Below, one piece after another: positions 7,139 through 13,189 of a DNA stretch of 20,485 bases. The DNA is taken from the NCBI GenBank assembly GCA_900770445.1, contig CAAGKO010000042.1:1-20485 (forward strand), in the 5' to 3' direction. Position 1 is the first letter of the stretch; each line of letters opens with the position of its first letter. Below the pieces are notes generated by a model. The model was not told where the DNA came from and did not search any database. It saw only the letters and a program-made list of their open reading frames with translations. The stretch comes from an uncultured Oribacterium sp. Its GTDB lineage: Bacteria > Bacillota > Clostridia > Lachnospirales > Lachnospiraceae. The position numbers and the translations under genes are program-made.

Positions 7139-7188
7139 AAAAAGCTGCCGTCCTGCCCCGGAATTTCGGAGCGGGACGACAGCTTTTT
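7139..7188. terminator. Bidirectional terminator between the CPBP gene and rnhA
   Basis: AAAAAGCTG (7139-7147) pairs with CAGCTTTTT (7180-7188). The stem continues through CGTCC/GGACG after one mismatch and ends in a CCG/CGG cap. It is flanked by an A-run on one side and a T-run on the other, so it can stop transcription from both convergent genes. Confidence 0.9.
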
Positions 7189-7218
7189 CAGTGCAGACGA
7201 GCTTAAGAATTTCGTAAG

Positions 7219-7231
7219 GGGGTCTGACCCC
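7219..7231. repeat. Short palindromic motif GGGGT-CTG-ACCCC
   Basis: The reverse complement reads AATGGGGTCAGACCCC. A related palindrome, ATGGGAT-CAG-ATCCCAT, occurs at 16853-16869. Both share the pattern AATGGGrTCAGAyCCC. This one lies between the bidirectional terminator and the rnhA stop. Such palindromes are often part of dispersed repeats, but the role here is unknown. Confidence 0.5.
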
Positions 7232-7253
7232 ATTAAATGTTTCTAAACTGCCG

Positions 7254-7979
7254 TCAGGCGATGCCGACGGAGGCCTTCGCGAGCTGGTCGACGAGTTCAT
7301 TGAAGCGGACACCGGTGTGCGCGGCGACCTTCTGGAAACGGATCTCGATGCGTGGGCGGATCTGATCGATGAAGGCCTTGTATGCGCGTGTGCCTTCCTT
7401 GTTTGTTTTCCACTGGCCGTTCGCCCACATCTCGATGCCCATATAATCATAGAAGATCGTGATACTCGCGATGCCGGCATCGGCGGCCGCCTGAATCGCT
7501 GCCATCGAACCGTGAATCTCGCCCGCGACATTCCGCATCGTGCGCAGGGTCTCGTCTCGACCGTGCCCCTGGAGTGGGCGAATGCTTCCGTCCCGACACA
7601 GCAGAACCCCGCCATAACCATAGACACTCGTCGAGAGATTGAAGCTGCCATCGACGTAGGCCAGGGCCTCGGTCGTGACCTCCGAAAGCTCCTGCATCAC
7701 ATCCTCCCGTGTCACATCCGAGACCGAATGGAAGAGCGGGCCATTCGGAGTGATGGCAGCTCGAGCGGGCGCGGCCTTTGTACCGCCGGAAGAAGCACCG
7801 GCGCCTGTGGCGGATCCGGTGCCGTAACCATCCCCCTTTACGAAGGCCTCCGCCTCCGCCCGGGTTTTAAACTTCTTAAAGACCGCACCGGCTGCACCGG
7901 TCACCTCCCGCTGACAGTCACTCCAGTTCTCATAAACACCCGGATGACGCCCCTTCTGCACTGCATAATAAAACTTCAT
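7254..7979 (-). CDS. rnhA: Ribonuclease H1 with N-terminal viroplasmin domain
   Basis: This 241-residue protein opens with the RNA/DNA-hybrid-binding viroplasmin-like domain (KFYYAVQKGRHPGVYENWSDCQREV...FKTRAEAEAFV, about residues 2-49). A Gly/Ala/Ser linker (50-75) leads to an RNase HI domain. The catalytic acids are visible: Asp110 (AYVDGSF), Glu154 (AGEIHGSM), Asp178 (FYDYMG) and Asp231 (VDQLAK), with His221 in the usual mobile loop. It degrades RNA in RNA-DNA hybrids, such as primers and R-loops. A TGGAG ribosome binding site precedes the start, and an extended -10 TGCTAGAAT lies further upstream on the minus strand (about 8016-8024). It diverges from the HAD gene. Confidence 0.95.
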   Translation of the reverse strand: MKFYYAVQKGRHPGVYENWSDCQREVTGAAGAVFKKFKTRAEAEAFVKGDGYGTGSATGAGASSGGTKAAPARAAITPNGPLFHSVSDVTREDVMQELSEVTTEALAYVDGSFNLSTSVYGYGGVLLCRDGSIRPLQGHGRDETLRTMRNVAGEIHGSMAAIQAAADAGIASITIFYDYMGIEMWANGQWKTNKEGTRAYKAFIDQIRPRIEIRFQKVAAHTGVRFNELVDQLAKASVGIA

Positions 7980-8051
7980 ATTTGATGAACTCCATTTCTT
8001 GATTTCGTATTCCGTTATTCTAGCATGCTTTCGCTCTAACTGCAGATAAAA

Positions 8052-8157
8052 ACGAAGGCTCTCCGTTTCTGTTCACTCGTCAACTAGATTTAGGCAGGCT
8101 GTCCTCCGGTTCCCTGCCTGATCAGTACACGTGTGAACAGTAGCGGCGCCCCTTCGT
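8052..8157. repeat. 106-bp nested inverted repeat between divergent genes
   Basis: There are three concentric perfect arms: ACGAAGG/CCTTCGT (8052-8058/8151-8157), CTGTTCAC/GTGAACAG (8069-8076/8133-8140) and GGCAGG/CCTGCC (8093-8098/8113-8118). The innermost right-hand strand, read on the minus strand, contains CAGGCAGGGAACCGGAGG. This resembles the core of the GC-rich repeats at 4368, 18835 and 20427. It sits between the outward-facing promoters of rnhA and the HAD gene. Confidence 0.65.
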
Positions 8158-8202
8158 AAACACTCAGTTTATACGAATTTAATACTGCAGCGCTGCCTTT
8201 CG

Positions 8203-8211
8203 TGCTATAAT
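8203..8211 (+). promoter_or_regulatory. Extended -10 promoter of the HAD gene
   Basis: TGCTATAAT gives a consensus extended -10, with TATAAT at 8206-8211, 30 nt before the start codon. The -35 region is poor, as is usual for extended -10 promoters. The same TGCTATAAT occurs before the NlpC/P60 gene at 15047-15055. Confidence 0.65.
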
Positions 8212-8240
8212 TTCCGTGTTTTCAAACACAGGAGGTTGCT

Positions 8241-8990
8241 ATGTCTCAGAAATACAGTGCACTGTTAATGGATCTCGATGGAACCCTCGTGAATACGCTC
8301 TACAGTCTTCAGGACACCATGAATAAGACCATGGATGAGCTGGGCCTCGATCGCATCACGATGGAGCAGACGAAGAAGTTCGTCGGAAACGGCGGAGAGA
8401 AGTTTGTTGAGCGCGCCCTCGCGGCGACCGCGGACCGGTACTATCGGGAAGCGGAGAAGTGGGAGGAAAAGGACGAGGACCGTGCCATCGATCTCGACCA
8501 GAAGGCTGATGAGGTGATGGAGCTCTTCGACGACGCCTGGAAGCTTTACATGGACATCTTTCAGGAGAACTGCACCCACAAAGCGGAACCGTATCCGGGG
8601 CTGAAGGCCTGCCTCGACGAGCTGAAGGCAGAGGGCTGGAAGCTCGCCTGCATCACGAACAAGTCGCTGCACGAAGCCATCAAGGTCCTCGATACCGCTT
8701 ACGGCACCGGCTACTTCGACTATATCTCGGGCGATGACGGCACCCATCCGCTGAAGCCGGACACCGGCGTCGTCGACGATGCCCTCGCCCACATCGGAAA
8801 GACCGCAGCGGACTGCCTCTATGTCGGCGACACGAACACCGATATGGAAACGGCGAAGCGCGCAGGCATCCCGTCCATCGGCTGCATCTACGGCTTTCGG
8901 ACGCAGGAGGAGCTCGAGGAAAGCGGCGCAGCGATCTGTATCGAGCAGGCCGCAGACCTCCGCAAGGCGATCGACTACCTTTCCGAGTGA
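8241..8990 (+). CDS. HAD-superfamily phosphatase (phosphoglycolate phosphatase-like)
   Basis: This 249-residue protein has the HAD motifs in order: LLMDLDGTLVNT (Asp11 nucleophile, Asp13 acid), ITNKS (motif II), LKPDTG (motif III Lys) and VGDTNTDMETAKRAG (motif IV acids). The alpha-helical cap between motifs I and II marks subfamily IA (Gph/PgmB-like). The cap carries an unusually acidic, Lys/Glu-rich insertion, REAEKWEEKDEDRAIDL (about 69-85). Substrate is not predictable from the sequence; phosphoglycolate or another small sugar phosphate is plausible. An AGGAGG ribosome binding site precedes ATG 8241. It is divergent from rnhA, and no clear terminator follows. Confidence 0.9.
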   Translation: MSQKYSALLMDLDGTLVNTLYSLQDTMNKTMDELGLDRITMEQTKKFVGNGGEKFVERALAATADRYYREAEKWEEKDEDRAIDLDQKADEVMELFDDAWKLYMDIFQENCTHKAEPYPGLKACLDELKAEGWKLACITNKSLHEAIKVLDTAYGTGYFDYISGDDGTHPLKPDTGVVDDALAHIGKTAADCLYVGDTNTDMETAKRAGIPSIGCIYGFRTQEELEESGAAICIEQAADLRKAIDYLSE

Positions 8991-9034
8991 GCCCTTTCTT
9001 CCATAGTACGATCGCTTCCGCCTCCGAAGCAGGG

Positions 9035-9042
9035 GCCAATGC
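9035..9042 (-). repeat. GCATTGGC motif, minus strand
   Basis: GCCAATGC on the plus strand is the reverse complement of the GCATTGGC core. The same core is found at 1124-1131, 2382-2389, 3265-3272 and 14959-14966. It lies downstream of the HAD gene in a GC-rich stretch with CCGCCT/AGGCGG arms. The significance is unproven. Confidence 0.3.
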
Positions 9043-9097
9043 AGGCGGTCTCAACTCTTAAATCTTTCGAAACTCTTCGGATTGCGGAGCTGCTTGA

Positions 9098-9126
9098 TTG
9101 ACAAGCGGAAATGCACTGACTATACT
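9098..9126 (+). promoter_or_regulatory. Sigma-A promoter of the COG0523 GTPase operon
   Basis: A consensus -35 TTGACA (9098-9103) and -10 TATACT (9121-9126) are separated by exactly 17 nt. Transcription should begin near 9132, giving a 5' leader of about 134 nt. A CIRCE-like inverted repeat begins at the last base of the -10. Confidence 0.85.
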
Positions 9127-9152
9127 TAGCAGTGTTATAAAGAGAGTGCTAA
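9126..9152 (+). promoter_or_regulatory. CIRCE-like HrcA operator
   Basis: TTAGCAGTG, a 9-nt spacer, then GAGTGCTAA. The CIRCE consensus is TTAGCACTC-N9-GAGTGCTAA. Here the right half is perfect, the left differs at two bases, and the spacer length is exact (16 of 18 positions). The location, overlapping the transcription start of a consensus promoter, is where HrcA operators act. Repression by HrcA is inferred. Confidence 0.7.
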
Positions 9153-9162
9153 TAAACCGTGA

Positions 9163-9209
9163 GGTACGATTGTAGTATGCTACCGGAGCTTATGGGCCGG
9201 GTATGTACC
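9163..9209 (+). promoter_or_regulatory. Folded 5' leader segment of the GTPase operon
   Basis: GGTAC (9163-9167) pairs with GTACC (9205-9209), enclosing TAG-TATG-CTA and TACCGG/CCGGGTA (9181-9186/9197-9203). It lies in the long untranslated leader between the CIRCE-like site and ATG 9266. I do not recognise a known metal riboswitch in it. Confidence 0.3.
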
Positions 9210-9265
9210 GTACGGTCGTTTGCATTGTCCTGATAAAGCAAATGATGACTGGAAGGAGTAATCAT

Positions 9266-10522
9266 ATGACACGTATAGATATCGTATCCGGTTTCCTCGG
9301 AGCCGGAAAGACCACTTTCATTCAGCGCCTGCTGGATGAGGCTTTAAAGACGGAGAAGGTTGTGCTGATCGAGAACGAGTTCGGTGAGATCGGCATCGAC
9401 GGCGGTTTCCTGAAGGATGCCGGCATCGAGATTCGTGAGATGAACCAGGGCTGCATCTGCTGTTCACTGGTCGGTAATTTCGAGAAGTCCCTGCAGGAGG
9501 TTGTGGAGACATATAAGCCGGATCGTATCATCATCGAGCCGTCGGGCGTCGGCAAGCTGTCCGACATCATCGGTGCGGTGAAGGCGGTTTCCGGAAACCT
9601 TGACGTCGAGCTCGACGCGGCAGTGACGATCGTGGACGCACAGAAGGCGAAGCTCTACTCGAAGAACTTCGGCGAGTTCTTTAACAACCAGATTCTCTAT
9701 GCAGGTACCGTCGTGCTCTCGAGAACCGACATCGCAGCCGAGGAGAAGGTCGATACTGCAGTGAAGATCGTGAAGGAGATCAATCCGAAGGCGCAGGTCG
9801 TGACGACACCGGAGGCACAGCTCACCGGCGAGCAGCTTATCCGTATCATCTCCGGTAAGGATGATCTCGAGGAGTCCATGATGAAGGAAGTCATGGAGAG
9901 AGTCCATGCACATGAGGGTGAGGAAGAGGACGACGATGATCACGATGTGATCGAGACCCTCGATAATGGCATCACCATCCACCATCATCACGACCACCAT
10001 CATCATCACCATGATCACGATCACGAGCATGACGAGGACGAGCATTGCTGCTGTCACCATGACCATGACGATGAGGACCATGATCACGAGGAGCATGCGC
10101 ACCATCATCACGATCATGATGAGGACGAGCACTGCTGCCACCATGATCACGACGATGAGGACCATGATCACGAGGAGCACGAGCACCATCATCACGAGCA
10201 CGACGAGCACGGTCACTGCTGCTGTCATGACCATGACGCGGACGAAGTCTTCACGAACTGGGGCATGGAAACCCCGCATCCGTTCAGCAAGTCGAAGCTC
10301 GAGTCCATCCTTCACGAGATGGCCGAGGGTGAGACCTACGGCACCGTCATCCGCTGCAAGGGTATGCTTGAGGATGCGGAGAACCGCGGTCACTGGATGT
10401 ACTTCGACCTCGTACCTGGTCAGACCGAGGTGCGAGAGGGCTCTCCAGAGTTCACCGGTAAGGTCGTCGTGATCGGCGCGCATCTCGATGAAGACGCACT
10501 GAAGCACGCATTCTGCGAATAA
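9266..10522 (+). CDS. COG0523 (CobW/ZNG1-type) metallochaperone GTPase with giant His-rich metal-binding segment
   Basis: This 418-residue protein has Walker A GFLGAGKT (9-16), switch region ENEFGE, the metal-binding CxCC motif GCICC (62-66) and Walker B-like IIIEPSG (88-94). SRTD (152-155) stands in the NKxD position. Family members use GTP to deliver metal, often zinc, to client proteins. Residues 239-324 form an extraordinary linker with 41 His and 8 Cys in 86 positions, built from repeated units (DEDEHCC(C)HHDHDDEDHDHEEH...). The CobW C-terminal domain follows (about 330-418). ATG 9266 is chosen for its AAGGAG ribosome binding site and its match to the family N-terminus. It is first in an operon with the gene 12 nt downstream and lies behind a CIRCE-like operator. 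The metal could be zinc, nickel or cobalt. Confidence 0.95.
   Translation: MTRIDIVSGFLGAGKTTFIQRLLDEALKTEKVVLIENEFGEIGIDGGFLKDAGIEIREMNQGCICCSLVGNFEKSLQEVVETYKPDRIIIEPSGVGKLSDIIGAVKAVSGNLDVELDAAVTIVDAQKAKLYSKNFGEFFNNQILYAGTVVLSRTDIAAEEKVDTAVKIVKEINPKAQVVTTPEAQLTGEQLIRIISGKDDLEESMMKEVMERVHAHEGEEEDDDDHDVIETLDNGITIHHHHDHHHHHHDHDHEHDEDEHCCCHHDHDDEDHDHEEHAHHHHDHDEDEHCCHHDHDDEDHDHEEHEHHHHEHDEHGHCCCHDHDADEVFTNWGMETPHPFSKSKLESILHEMAEGETYGTVIRCKGMLEDAENRGHWMYFDLVPGQTEVREGSPEFTGKVVVIGAHLDEDALKHAFCE
10031..10243 (+). repeat. Intragenic tandem repeats encoding His/Cys metal-binding units
   Basis: Unit 1 (10031-10117, 29 codons) and unit 2 (10118-10201, 28 codons) are near-identical at DNA and protein level. 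A shorter diverged unit 3 starts at 10202. Each opens with an acidic stretch, then a CC or CCC cluster, then HHDHDDEDHDHEEH. Unit 2 lacks one Cys codon. The DNA similarity suggests recent expansion by slippage or unequal exchange. Confidence 0.85.
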
Positions 10523-10534
10523 ATAGGAGTTTTT

Positions 10535-11581
10535 ATGGCAACAAGTGATAATTACGAGTTACAGGATGATCAGATTCCTGTATTCCTGATCAACGGCTTC
10601 CTCGAGGCCGGCAAGACCGAGTTCATCAAGTACACCATGGCGCAGGAGTACTTCCAGGCCGAGGGCACGACCCTGCTTCTCCTCTGCGAGGAGGGCGAGT
10701 CTGAGTACGATGAGGCGATGCTCGAGAAGTATCATACCGTCGCGATCCGCATGGAGAAGGAGACGGACTTCAACGAAGCCTACCTCTCGAAACTGCAGGC
10801 GGAGTACAAGCCGGAGCGTATCATCATCGAGTGGAACGGCATGTGGAACCAGGATGATCTCTACGATGGTCCGATGTCCGAGCAGGAGCTCGCGAAGGAT
10901 CAGGGACGTCCGGCAAACTACGCGCTTTCGATGCCGGAGAGCTGGGTGATCTACCAGGTCATCACCATCATGGATGGCTCCACCCTCGGCATCTACATCA
11001 ATAATAACAATATGCGCAGCTTCCTCGGACAGATGCTCCGGGAGGCAGAGCTCGCGATCGTGAACCGCTGTGACGGTGTCTCCAGCGAGCAGCTGGTGGA
11101 CTTCCGCCGGAAGATCCGTGCGATGGGACAGGGGGCGATGCTGATCCTCGAGGATAAGAACGGCGAGATCCAGCAGGACATGCTCCCGGAGGATCTGCCA
11201 TATGATCTCGCGGCCGACAGCATTGAGCTGAAGCCGGAGGACTACGGCATCTGGTTCGTCGACTGTATGGATAACCCGGAGCGCTATATCGGAAAGAAAA
11301 TCACGTTCACCGGTATGGTTCTGAAGCGCCGCGGTATGCCGTCGAACGAGTTCATCCCGGGCCGTATGGCGATGACCTGCTGCGCACAGGATATGACCTT
11401 CCTCGGCTTCGTGACGAAGGGCGATCCGGCCGTGATCGCACCGTATAACACGAGAGACTGGGCGAAGCTCACGGCGACGGTTTCGATGGAAGAGCGCGAG
11501 GAGTACAGCGGCGAGGGTCCTGTGCTGGAGCTCGAGTCGATCGTTCGGACCGGTCCGATCGATGATGTCGTCACATTCTGA
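10535..11581 (+). CDS. COG0523-like GTPase fused to a DUF1980 (YcgQ/TIGR03943-type) domain
   Basis: In this 348-residue protein, the N-terminal half is a COG0523-type P-loop GTPase: GFLEAGKTEFIK (21-32) as Walker A, RIIIEWNGMW in place of the EPSG segment, and IVNRCDG (NRCD 177-180) in the NKxD position. The CxCC metal motif of the family is missing. Residues about 250-348 resemble the C-terminal domain of DUF1980/TIGR03943 proteins: GKKITFTGMVLKRRGMPSNEFIPGRMAMTCCAQD, then WAKLTATVS and a PVLELESI strand. That domain is usually found with a separate permease. It starts 12 nt after the His-rich GTPase with an AGGAG ribosome binding site, so both are made together. A paired role in metal handling is inferred; no permease gene is in the window. 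Confidence 0.85.
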   Translation: MATSDNYELQDDQIPVFLINGFLEAGKTEFIKYTMAQEYFQAEGTTLLLLCEEGESEYDEAMLEKYHTVAIRMEKETDFNEAYLSKLQAEYKPERIIIEWNGMWNQDDLYDGPMSEQELAKDQGRPANYALSMPESWVIYQVITIMDGSTLGIYINNNNMRSFLGQMLREAELAIVNRCDGVSSEQLVDFRRKIRAMGQGAMLILEDKNGEIQQDMLPEDLPYDLAADSIELKPEDYGIWFVDCMDNPERYIGKKITFTGMVLKRRGMPSNEFIPGRMAMTCCAQDMTFLGFVTKGDPAVIAPYNTRDWAKLTATVSMEEREEYSGEGPVLELESIVRTGPIDDVVTF

Positions 11582-11630
11582 TAAAGATTTTGAAACGAAA
11601 ACTTCTGAAATCAGGAGTGAATTTAAAACG

Positions 11631-11657
11631 AAAGCCGTGGCAGATGCTGCGGCTTTT
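11631..11657 (+). terminator. Terminator of the GTPase operon
   Basis: AAAGCCG (11631-11637) pairs with CGGCTTT (11650-11656), followed by TTATTT. It lies 50 nt after the stop of the fusion GTPase gene. A second small hairpin, ACTTCTG/CAGGAGT, lies just upstream at 11601-11618. Confidence 0.8.
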
Positions 11658-11746
11658 ATTTATGTTTTGAGCCGGGCGGTCGAACGATCAGGACTATAGC
11701 AGATATAAACACAGGTGATTGCCTGCGTCTTTTCTATAATTCATCC

Positions 11747-11774
11747 TTGCATTTGAAAAAATACGCGCTATAAT
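11747..11774 (+). promoter_or_regulatory. Promoter of the ABC substrate-binding protein gene
   Basis: The -10 TATAAT (11769-11774) is consensus and lies 16 nt after a weaker -35 TTGCAT (11747-11752). Transcription should begin near 11781, placing the palindrome at 11791-11802 just downstream of the start. The resulting leader of about 78 nt is too short for a T-box. Confidence 0.7.
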
Positions 11775-11790
11775 ACATTCATAACTAATC

Positions 11791-11827
11791 CGCTTTAAAG
11801 CGTTAAAACTTCTAAGGCTTTAAAGAG
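11791..11827 (+). promoter_or_regulatory. CTTTAAAG operator pair before the substrate-binding gene
   Basis: A perfect 12-bp palindrome, CGCTTTAAAGCG (11791-11802), is followed by a second CTTTAAAG (11818-11825) with its centre 25 bp away. The identical 12-mer recurs at 13092-13103, before the permease gene of the same transporter. This is strong evidence of a common regulator. The regulator is unknown. Confidence 0.65.
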
Positions 11828-11857
11828 TAAAAGCGAGTGGGAAAGAGGAGATGCATT

Positions 11858-12904
11858 ATGAAAAAGATGAACAGATTTACAGCGATTTCCATGGTCGCGA
11901 TGATGGCTGTGGCTTCCTTAAGTGCCTGTGGCTCCAGCTCCACACCGACCGCGACGACCGCGGCAGCAGCAGAGACGACGGCAGCCGCAGCAGAGACCGA
12001 TGCGACGACCGCAGCGGCAGCCGAGGCGAGCGACGGCAAGACCTATAAGATCGGCGTACTCCAGCTCGTACAGCATGCTGCGCTCGATAAGGCAAACGAG
12101 GGCTTCGTAAAGGCACTCGATGATTCGGGTATTTCCTACGAAATCGATCAGCAGAACGCCTCCGGCGAGCAGTCTGCCTGCCAGACCATCTCTGAGAAGT
12201 TCGTAAATGATGGCGATGACCTCATCTACGCGATTGCAACGCCGGCAGCGCAGGCTGCTTCCGCAGCGACGACCACCATCCCGATCGTTCTTTCCGCCGT
12301 CACCGATCCGGCTGAGTCCGGCCTCGTGGCATCGAATGATGCGCCTGGCGGAAATGTCACCGGTACCTCTGATCTGACCCCGGTTGCGGAGCAGATCGAT
12401 CTTCTCCAGAAGCTCCTTCCGGATGCAAAGACCGTCGGCATCCTCTTCTGTACCGCCGAGTCGAACTCCGAGATCCAGGCACAGATGGCGAGAGATGCCT
12501 GCGATAAGGCCGGCCTCGCACATGCGGACTACACTGTTTCCAGCTCCAACGAGATCCAGACCGTCGTAGAGTCCATGATCGGTAAGGTCGACGCCATCTA
12601 CGCACCGACCGACAACACCATCGCTGCCGGCATGGCGACCGTCGCTTCGGTTGCAACCGACAACAAGATTCCGGTCATCTGCGGTGAGGAGAACATGGTC
12701 AATGAAGGCGGCCTCGCAACCTATGGCATCGACTACTATCAGCTCGGCTATATGGCAGGTGAGCAGGCCGTGGAAATCCTGAAGGATGGCAAGAATCCGG
12801 GTGATATCCCGATCGGCTACCTGAGTGCGGATAAGTGCACCACCGCGGTCAATCAGGAGACCGCCGATACACTCGGCATCGATGTTTCTTCTATAACGAA
12901 GTAA
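11858..12904 (+). CDS. ABC transporter substrate-binding lipoprotein (TrpX/TyrX-like, ABC_sub_bind family)
   Basis: This 348-residue protein begins with a lipoprotein signal peptide, MKKMNRFTAISMVAMMAVASLSAC. The lipobox is LSAC, with Cys24 to be lipidated. An Ala/Thr-rich flexible spacer (25-62) follows. The mature part matches the PF04392 family: KIGVLQLVQHAALDKANEGF, YEIDQQNASGEQSACQTISEKFV, DLIYAIATPAAQAA, PIVLSAVTDPAESGLV, GNVTGTSDL and YGIDYYQLGYMAGEQAVEIL. Several family members carry aromatic amino acids, but the ligand here is inferred. It sits on the outer face of the membrane and feeds the permease and ATPase encoded after it. The start is set by GAGGAG seven bases upstream. Confidence 0.93.
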   Translation: MKKMNRFTAISMVAMMAVASLSACGSSSTPTATTAAAAETTAAAAETDATTAAAAEASDGKTYKIGVLQLVQHAALDKANEGFVKALDDSGISYEIDQQNASGEQSACQTISEKFVNDGDDLIYAIATPAAQAASAATTTIPIVLSAVTDPAESGLVASNDAPGGNVTGTSDLTPVAEQIDLLQKLLPDAKTVGILFCTAESNSEIQAQMARDACDKAGLAHADYTVSSSNEIQTVVESMIGKVDAIYAPTDNTIAAGMATVASVATDNKIPVICGEENMVNEGGLATYGIDYYQLGYMAGEQAVEILKDGKNPGDIPIGYLSADKCTTAVNQETADTLGIDVSSITK

Positions 12905-13007
12905 GGCGTTTCGCTGACTGTCATGGTTCGGATACCTGCTTTCTCCTTTTAAGGCATGGTACCATCGGTTCAGGAAGATAAAAAACGAAAATCATTTTTT
13001 GAAACCG

Positions 13008-13035
13008 AGGGCGGGGCACAGGCTTCGCCCTTTTT
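13008..13035 (+). terminator. Terminator between the binding-protein and permease genes
   Basis: AGGGCGGGGC (13008-13017) pairs with GCTTCGCCCT (13022-13031) around an ACAG loop, with two G-T wobbles, followed by a T-run. It splits the transporter locus into two transcripts, since a consensus promoter begins 11 nt later. Confidence 0.88.
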
Positions 13036-13045
13036 ATATTCCTTG

Positions 13046-13074
13046 TTGACTTTAAAGTACTAAAGTCCTATGAT
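13046..13074 (+). promoter_or_regulatory. Promoter of the permease-ATPase genes with embedded operator
   Basis: The -35 TTGACT (13046-13051) and -10 TATGAT (13069-13074) are 17 nt apart. The palindrome ACTTTAAAGT (13049-13058) overlaps the -35. The 20-bp stretch 13048-13067 (GACTTTA...TAAAGTC) is an imperfect inverted repeat filling the spacer. A protein bound there would block RNA polymerase. Confidence 0.8.
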
Positions 13075-13091
13075 TATGAAAGTTGTATCAG

Positions 13092-13103
13092 CGCTTTAAA
13101 GCG
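13092..13103 (+). promoter_or_regulatory. CGCTTTAAAGCG operator before the permease gene
   Basis: A perfect 12-bp palindrome, identical to 11791-11802, lies about 10 nt past the expected transcription start at about 13081. Its position relative to the start matches the upstream promoter, which supports one shared repressor. Confidence 0.65.
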
Positions 13104-13189
13104 TCTATGTGACAGAAGGTATAGACAGCTTAGGGGAGATGCTTTCTTGCGCCGGATACAACCTATTTTTTATTTCAGGAGGAAACCTC

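Noticed and set aside
9153..9265. Known NiCo or other metal riboswitch in the GTPase leader
   Set aside because: Some pairing is possible, but I could not identify the conserved core of any known class.
9464..10507. Long minus-strand frame opposite the His-rich GTPase, with Val/Met/Leu runs resembling membrane helices
   Set aside because: The hydrophobic runs arise from reading the repeated CAC/CAT/GAT/GAG codons backwards. No ribosome binding site or family motifs are present.
13109..13189. N-terminal extension of the permease from GTG 13109
   Set aside because: It would start close to the predicted transcription start and has no ribosome binding site, while ATG 13190 has AGGAGG at ideal spacing and fits the family N-terminus.
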